Assembly: GCF_000282635.1 (NCBI RefSeq)
Contig: NZ_AKIW01000013.1
Span: 62,001 to 126,000 of the forward strand
Length of the DNA: 64,000 bases
Source of the DNA: Variovorax sp. CF313
GTDB lineage: Bacteria; Pseudomonadota; Gammaproteobacteria; Burkholderiales; Burkholderiaceae_C
Reading direction: 5' to 3'
In this document: piece by piece, positions 60,984 to 64,000 of the stretch
Layout: each line of letters begins with the position of its first letter
Position numbering within the stretch: position 1 is the stretch's first letter
Notes under the pieces: generated by a model
What the model was told of the DNA's origin: nothing
Databases searched by the model: none
The model's input: only the letters and a program-made list of their open reading frames with translations
Position numbers and translations under genes: made by a program

Positions 60984-62399
60984 ATGACGACAGCCCACAC
61001 CGAGCTCGACCCGCGCACGCGCCGCCTGCTCGAGGCGCCCATCGTGCCCACCCTGCTGCGCCTGGCTGCGCCCAACGTGCTGGTGATGCTGGCACAGGCC
61101 TCCGTCGGCCTTATCGAGACCTACTTCGTCGGCAGGCTCGGCACCGATGCGCTCGCCGGCATGGCGCTGGTGTTTCCCATCGTGATGCTGATGCAGATGA
61201 CCTCCAGTGGCGCGATGGGCGGCGGCATCGCCTCGTCGATCGCGCGCGCACTTGGCGCACGCCGCAAAGACGATGCGGATGCGCTGGTGTGGCATGCCAT
61301 CGTCATCGCGCTGGGCTTCGGCCTGTGCTTCACGCTGGCCCTGCTGCTGGGCGGGCAATGGCTCTACGGGACCATGGGCGGCACGGGGCCGGCGCTCGAG
61401 GCTGCGCTCACGTACTCGAATTGGGTGTTCGCGGGCGCGACGCTGGTGTGGCTCTTCAACTCGCTCTCGGCCATCATCCGCGGCACCGGCAACATGTCGG
61501 TGCCGGCCAACGTGACGGTGGTGGGCGTGGTGTTCCTCGTTCCCGCGTCGCCGCTGCTGATCTTCGGCATCGGACCGCTGCCGGGCATGGGCATCGCGGG
61601 CGGTGCGATGGCGCTGCTGCTGTACTACCTGCTGGGCTCCGTCGCGCTGATCGTCTACCTGCGCTCGCCGCGCAGCCTGCTGCGGCCCACGCTGGCCGCG
61701 CTGAAGCTGCGCTGGCCACTGTTCCGCGACATCCTGCGCATCGGGCTGGTGGGGGCGGTGTCGACGGTGGCGACCAACCTGTCGATCGGCATCGCCACTG
61801 CGCTGACAGGTCATTTCGGCTCGGGCGCGCTGGCCGGCTACGGCACGGCCTCGCGGCTCGAATACCTGCTGGTGCCGCTGGTGTTCGGCCTCGGCGCGCC
61901 GCTGGTGGCCATGGTCGGCACCTGCATGGGGGCAGGGCAGCGCGAACGCGCGCTGCGCGCCACCTGGACCGGCGCGGCGCTGGCCTTTGCGCTCACAGAA
62001 ACCATCGGACTCGCGGCCGCGCTGTTCCCGCGCCCGTGGCTGCTGCTGTTCGGCAGCGACCCGGCGATGCTCGAGACCGGCGCGCACTACCTGCGCGTGG
62101 TCGGGCCGCTGTATGGCTTCTTCGGCGTCGGGCTGGTGTTGTATTTCGCGTCGCAGGGCGCGGGCCGCCTGCTGTGGCCGGTGCTGGGCAACATCGCGCG
62201 CCTGGCGGTGGCGGGCACGGGAGGCTGGCTCGCGCTGCGCTGGGGAGGCGGGCTCACCGGCGTGTTCGGGGCGCAGGGCGTGGCGCTGGCGGTGTACGGC
62301 ATCGTGATCGCATCGGCCATCGCGGGCGGGGCCTGGTTCGGCCGCGTCGGCTGGCCGCGTACCACCGGCGGGCTGCTGCGGCGCATGGCGCAGGCCTGA
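60984..62399 (+). CDS. MATE family efflux transporter
   Basis: 471 residues, 12 hydrophobic segments in two MatE domains (about 20-180 and 245-405): APNVLVMLAQASVGLIETYFVGRLGTDALAGMALVFP and GFGS-type GSGALAGYGTASRLEYLLVPLVFGLGAPLVAMVGTCMGAGQ. Drug/Na+ or H+ antiporter of the inner membrane. Second gene of the MarR-MFS-MATE unit. Confidence 0.94.
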   Translation: MTTAHTELDPRTRRLLEAPIVPTLLRLAAPNVLVMLAQASVGLIETYFVGRLGTDALAGMALVFPIVMLMQMTSSGAMGGGIASSIARALGARRKDDADALVWHAIVIALGFGLCFTLALLLGGQWLYGTMGGTGPALEAALTYSNWVFAGATLVWLFNSLSAIIRGTGNMSVPANVTVVGVVFLVPASPLLIFGIGPLPGMGIAGGAMALLLYYLLGSVALIVYLRSPRSLLRPTLAALKLRWPLFRDILRIGLVGAVSTVATNLSIGIATALTGHFGSGALAGYGTASRLEYLLVPLVFGLGAPLVAMVGTCMGAGQRERALRATWTGAALAFALTETIGLAAALFPRPWLLLFGSDPAMLETGAHYLRVVGPLYGFFGVGLVLYFASQGAGRLLWPVLGNIARLAVAGTGGWLALRWGGGLTGVFGAQGVALAVYGIVIASAIAGGAWFGRVGWPRTTGGLLRRMAQA

Positions 62400-62402
62400 T
62401 GA

Positions 62403-62537
62403 AGCCCGCGCCTGCGCAACGAACCGGACGTGGACGCGGGCCGACCCGAGGCTCTGGCCGACGAGGTCTCGCGGCAGCTCAAGCAGGGCCTGTCGAGTCC
62501 GACGCCGCCCTATGCCGGCTCGCCGCGGGCAGCCTGA
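62403..62537 (+). pseudogene. Orphan C-terminal coding remnant after the MATE gene
   Basis: Directly beyond two consecutive TGA codons, in the same frame as the MATE gene, about 40 codons continue with strong GC bias in third positions (LRNEPDVDAGRPEALADEVS...) and end in TGA. There is no start codon with ribosome site. It may be the tail of a gene lost by deletion, fused just after the MATE stop. Family not recognised. Confidence 0.35.
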
Positions 62538-62582
62538 ACCGATGCCCGAATGGAGCACCCGGGCGCGCGGCCCGGGCCTTCG

Positions 62583-62903
62583 TCAATAGCGGTAGGGGTT
62601 GTTGGGCCGGCGGTCGTAGCGGTTGGGTACGCCGTCGCCGTCGTTGTCCCTGCGGCCATAGCGCGGGCGGTCGTCCCAGCGGCGGCCGTAGTGGCGATCC
62701 GGACCGCGGTAGTAGCCGGGGCCGTAATAGTGGCGCGGCGGGGGCGGCGGCGCGTAATAGTGGCGGGGCGGTGGTGGCGGTGCGGGCACGACATACACCT
62801 GCGCCTGGATGAAGCGCCCGCCCGTCTGGGCCTGGGCCGGAATGCTGAGTGTGGCCAGCGACAACAAGGCCGCGGCACCGATTGCGAAACTAAGCTTTTT
62901 CAC
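62583..62903 (-). CDS. Small secreted Pro/Tyr/Arg-rich protein
   Basis: 106 residues. Signal peptide MKKLSFAIGAAALLSLATLSIPAQAQ, a proline stretch (APPPPPRHYYAPPPPPRHYYG, in two copies), Tyr/Arg/Gly-rich repeats, and a C-terminal DNDGDGVPNRYDRRPNNP resembling a thrombospondin type 3 calcium loop. Likely exported to periplasm or surface and matrix-like. Similar small PXPV-type proteins occur singly in Burkholderiales; no function known. Confidence 0.75.
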   Translation of the reverse strand: MKKLSFAIGAAALLSLATLSIPAQAQTGGRFIQAQVYVVPAPPPPPRHYYAPPPPPRHYYGPGYYRGPDRHYGRRWDDRPRYGRRDNDGDGVPNRYDRRPNNPYRY

Positions 62904-63026
62904 TTGATCCCCCGGTTGTGGTTGGAAGCCTCATCCTCGCGCCTGCGTGTGAAGTTGTTGTAAGGCTGAAGCGAAATCGGATGAAGAGCTGTAAGCCCGT
63001 GCGCGCCGGACGCGGCATGGTCAAGA

Positions 63027-63068
63027 CACAATTGTGAATGGCTTTGCACCGCGGAACATGTCCCGCGG
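63027..63068. other. Two palindromes in the gap between two minus-strand genes
   Basis: CACAATTGTG (63027-63036, perfect 10 bp) and CCGCGGAACATGTCCCGCGG (63049-63068, 18 of 20 positions palindromic). They lie 30-70 bases beyond the class II aldolase stop and about 125-165 bases ahead of the small secreted gene; they could be a hairpin terminator and an operator. The CCGCGGAAC part recalls the dispersed repeat core. Confidence 0.4.
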
Positions 63069-63097
63069 ACAGGCCATTGGCCGTATCGGCCGGATGC

Positions 63098-63835
63098 TCA
63101 GTCGCGCGGGGCGGGCAGCATGCGCCGCAGGGCTTCGAAGAACAGGTCCGACTGTTCGCGCTCGCCCTGGATCTGCGCCGCCACATGCGCGGCCAGCTTC
63201 GCGTCGACCGGCACGAGCGGACGGCCGGTCGATTGCGCGATCACCTGGTGCAGGCAGGCGCGCTCCAGGTAGTAGAGGTCGTCGTAGGCATGGGCGATGG
63301 TGCCGCCTGCCACGATCACACCGTGGTTCGCGAGAAAGGCCACGTCCTTGCCGGCCATCGCGCGGGCGATGCGTTCGCCCTCGGCGTCGTCGAGCGCGAG
63401 GCCGTTGTATTCGGCGTCGATGGCGATGCGGTTCATGTAGCGCATCGCGTTCTGGCTGGCGGTCGGGTCGAGCGCGCGGTCGGCCGTGATCGTGAGCGCG
63501 GTGGCGTACGGCATGTGGCAGTGCATCACGACCGCATGGCCCGTGAGCCGGTGCACCGCGCCATGGATGAAGAGGGCTGTGGGCTCCACGCGGTGGCGGC
63601 CCGCAAGCACCTCGCCGTGCACGTCGATCAGCACGATGTCGTCGGGGCCGATCTCGCTCCAGTGCAGCCCGCGGGGGTTGATGAGGTAGCGGTCCTGCGC
63701 GCCCGGCAGCATCACGCTGAAGTGGTTGCAGACGCCTTCGGACAACCCGTGGTGGGCGGCGGCGCGCAAGGCCAGGGCGAGGTCTTCGCGCAGCTTGCTG
63801 ACGGCGGGGCTGGCGTAGGCGGCATCGGCGGACAT
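63098..63835 (-). CDS. Class II aldolase/adducin family protein
   Basis: 245 residues. Zinc aldolase fold: GLSEGVCNHFSVMLPG, LINPRGLHWSEI, DGxVL-like DVHGEVLAGRHRVEPTALFIHGAVHR, metal His in MHCHMPYATAL, and AFLANHGVIVAG with a third His. Members act on sugar phosphates or, in this larger group, on 3-oxo-acids. The start at 63835 is preceded by AAGGAGC. It follows the KDPGal aldolase gene on the same strand by 35 bases. Confidence 0.9.
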   Translation of the reverse strand: MSADAAYASPAVSKLREDLALALRAAAHHGLSEGVCNHFSVMLPGAQDRYLINPRGLHWSEIGPDDIVLIDVHGEVLAGRHRVEPTALFIHGAVHRLTGHAVVMHCHMPYATALTITADRALDPTASQNAMRYMNRIAIDAEYNGLALDDAEGERIARAMAGKDVAFLANHGVIVAGGTIAHAYDDLYYLERACLHQVIAQSTGRPLVPVDAKLAAHVAAQIQGEREQSDLFFEALRRMLPAPRD

Positions 63836-63870
63836 CGAGGGGGCTCCTTGTTCTTGGGTTGCGTCCTGGA

Positions 63871-64000
63871 TCAGGCCTGGATCAATCCCGTCCAGGCCGC
63901 GATGAATTTCTTCGCATCGTCGCACACCGCCGCGGCCTGCTTGCCGGGCTTGTAGAGCGCGGAGCCGATACCGAACCCTGCAGCCCCGCCCGCACGCCAT
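63871..64000 (-). CDS. dgoA: 2-dehydro-3-deoxy-6-phosphogalactonate aldolase, C-terminal part
   Basis: The last 43 codons of a gene cut by the window end. AGAAGFGIGSALYKPG and the terminal FIAAWTGL match the C-terminus of DgoA-type KDPGal aldolases, relatives of eda. It would split KDPGal into pyruvate and glyceraldehyde 3-phosphate in galactonate breakdown. Only the tail is seen, so the assignment rests on one motif. Confidence 0.7.
   Translation of the reverse strand, partial: WRAGGAAGFGIGSALYKPGKQAAAVCDDAKKFIAAWTGLIQA

Noticed and set aside
59568..62812. Long open frames on both strands across the MFS and MATE genes
   Set aside because: Only the plus-strand frames with membrane helices and MFS/MatE motifs make sense; the others are low-complexity Arg/His/Gln-rich shadows.
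1..64000. CRISPR arrays, tRNA, rRNA, insertion-sequence transposases, prophage genes
   Set aside because: No regularly spaced repeats, cloverleaf-like sequences, transposase or phage motifs were recognised on reading both strands.

Overview
The window is dense, GC-rich DNA with very short gaps, many 4-bp ATGA overlaps and TTG/GTG starts. Gene content (Co-type nitrile hydratase, Entner-Doudoroff edd-eda, glnA-ntrB-ntrC, lipid A Kdo transferase, FbpABC iron uptake) and protein sequences suggest a Gram-negative betaproteobacterium of the Comamonadaceae, most probably Variovorax or a close relative. This is inference from sequence style; there is no rRNA, tRNA or CRISPR array in the window.

Layout. 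1-9.8 kb: end of an RsuA-type pseudouridine synthase, envelope and hydrolase genes, then the nitrogen-control block glnA-(small secreted protein)-ntrB-ntrC; glnA has a clear NtrC site and a -24/-12 sigma-54 promoter. 9.9-11.2 kb: a lipoprotein and xthA on the minus strand. 11.6-18.0 kb: an accessory catabolic operon (MFS importer, beta-lactamase-fold amidase-like enzyme, arylmalonate-decarboxylase-like enzyme, D-hydantoinase, hydantoin-racemase-like protein, GntR/FCD regulator) with a probable operator upstream. 18.0-19.9 kb: small unknown gene, folA and thyA. 19.9-21.7 kb: nitrile hydratase alpha, beta and accessory genes, with a 65-bp repeat-like insert at the beta/accessory junction. 21.8-30.7 kb: M20 peptidase, Nu-class GST, PhnD-like binding protein, a decayed acyl-CoA ligase, an outer-membrane barrel, DUF1345, EamA transporter, and an ogt plus Ada-AlkA alkylation-repair pair. 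30.8-37.0 kb: phosphomannomutase and Kdo transferase facing a TetR-Pcm-rhodanese-TolC operon. 37.1-46.3 kb: msrA, a small membrane protein with a ZnuD-like TonB receptor, AEC transporter, two OmpA-domain proteins, pdxH, MocA-like, ChaC-like and sodC. 46.5-51.6 kb: edd-eda, HAD dehalogenase, DUF1697, gloA, GST. 51.7-57.4 kb: FbpABC iron importer with a SARP-type activator and DUF4242 gene upstream. 57.5-62.4 kb: thioesterase-LysR pair divergent from MarR-MFS-MATE, with twin palindromes between. 62.5-64 kb: a small Pro/Tyr-rich secreted protein, a class II aldolase and the end of a KDPGal aldolase.

How the parts fit. NtrBC probably drives glnA under nitrogen limitation. The 11.6-18 kb operon looks like scavenging of a cyclic amide (hydantoin, dihydropyrimidine or barbiturate type) but has no N-carbamoylase and carries a racemase-like protein lacking both canonical cysteines. 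It is the best candidate for an undescribed pathway. Two dispersed intergenic repeat families, several perfect palindromes next to regulator genes, and one pseudogene are the other notable structures.
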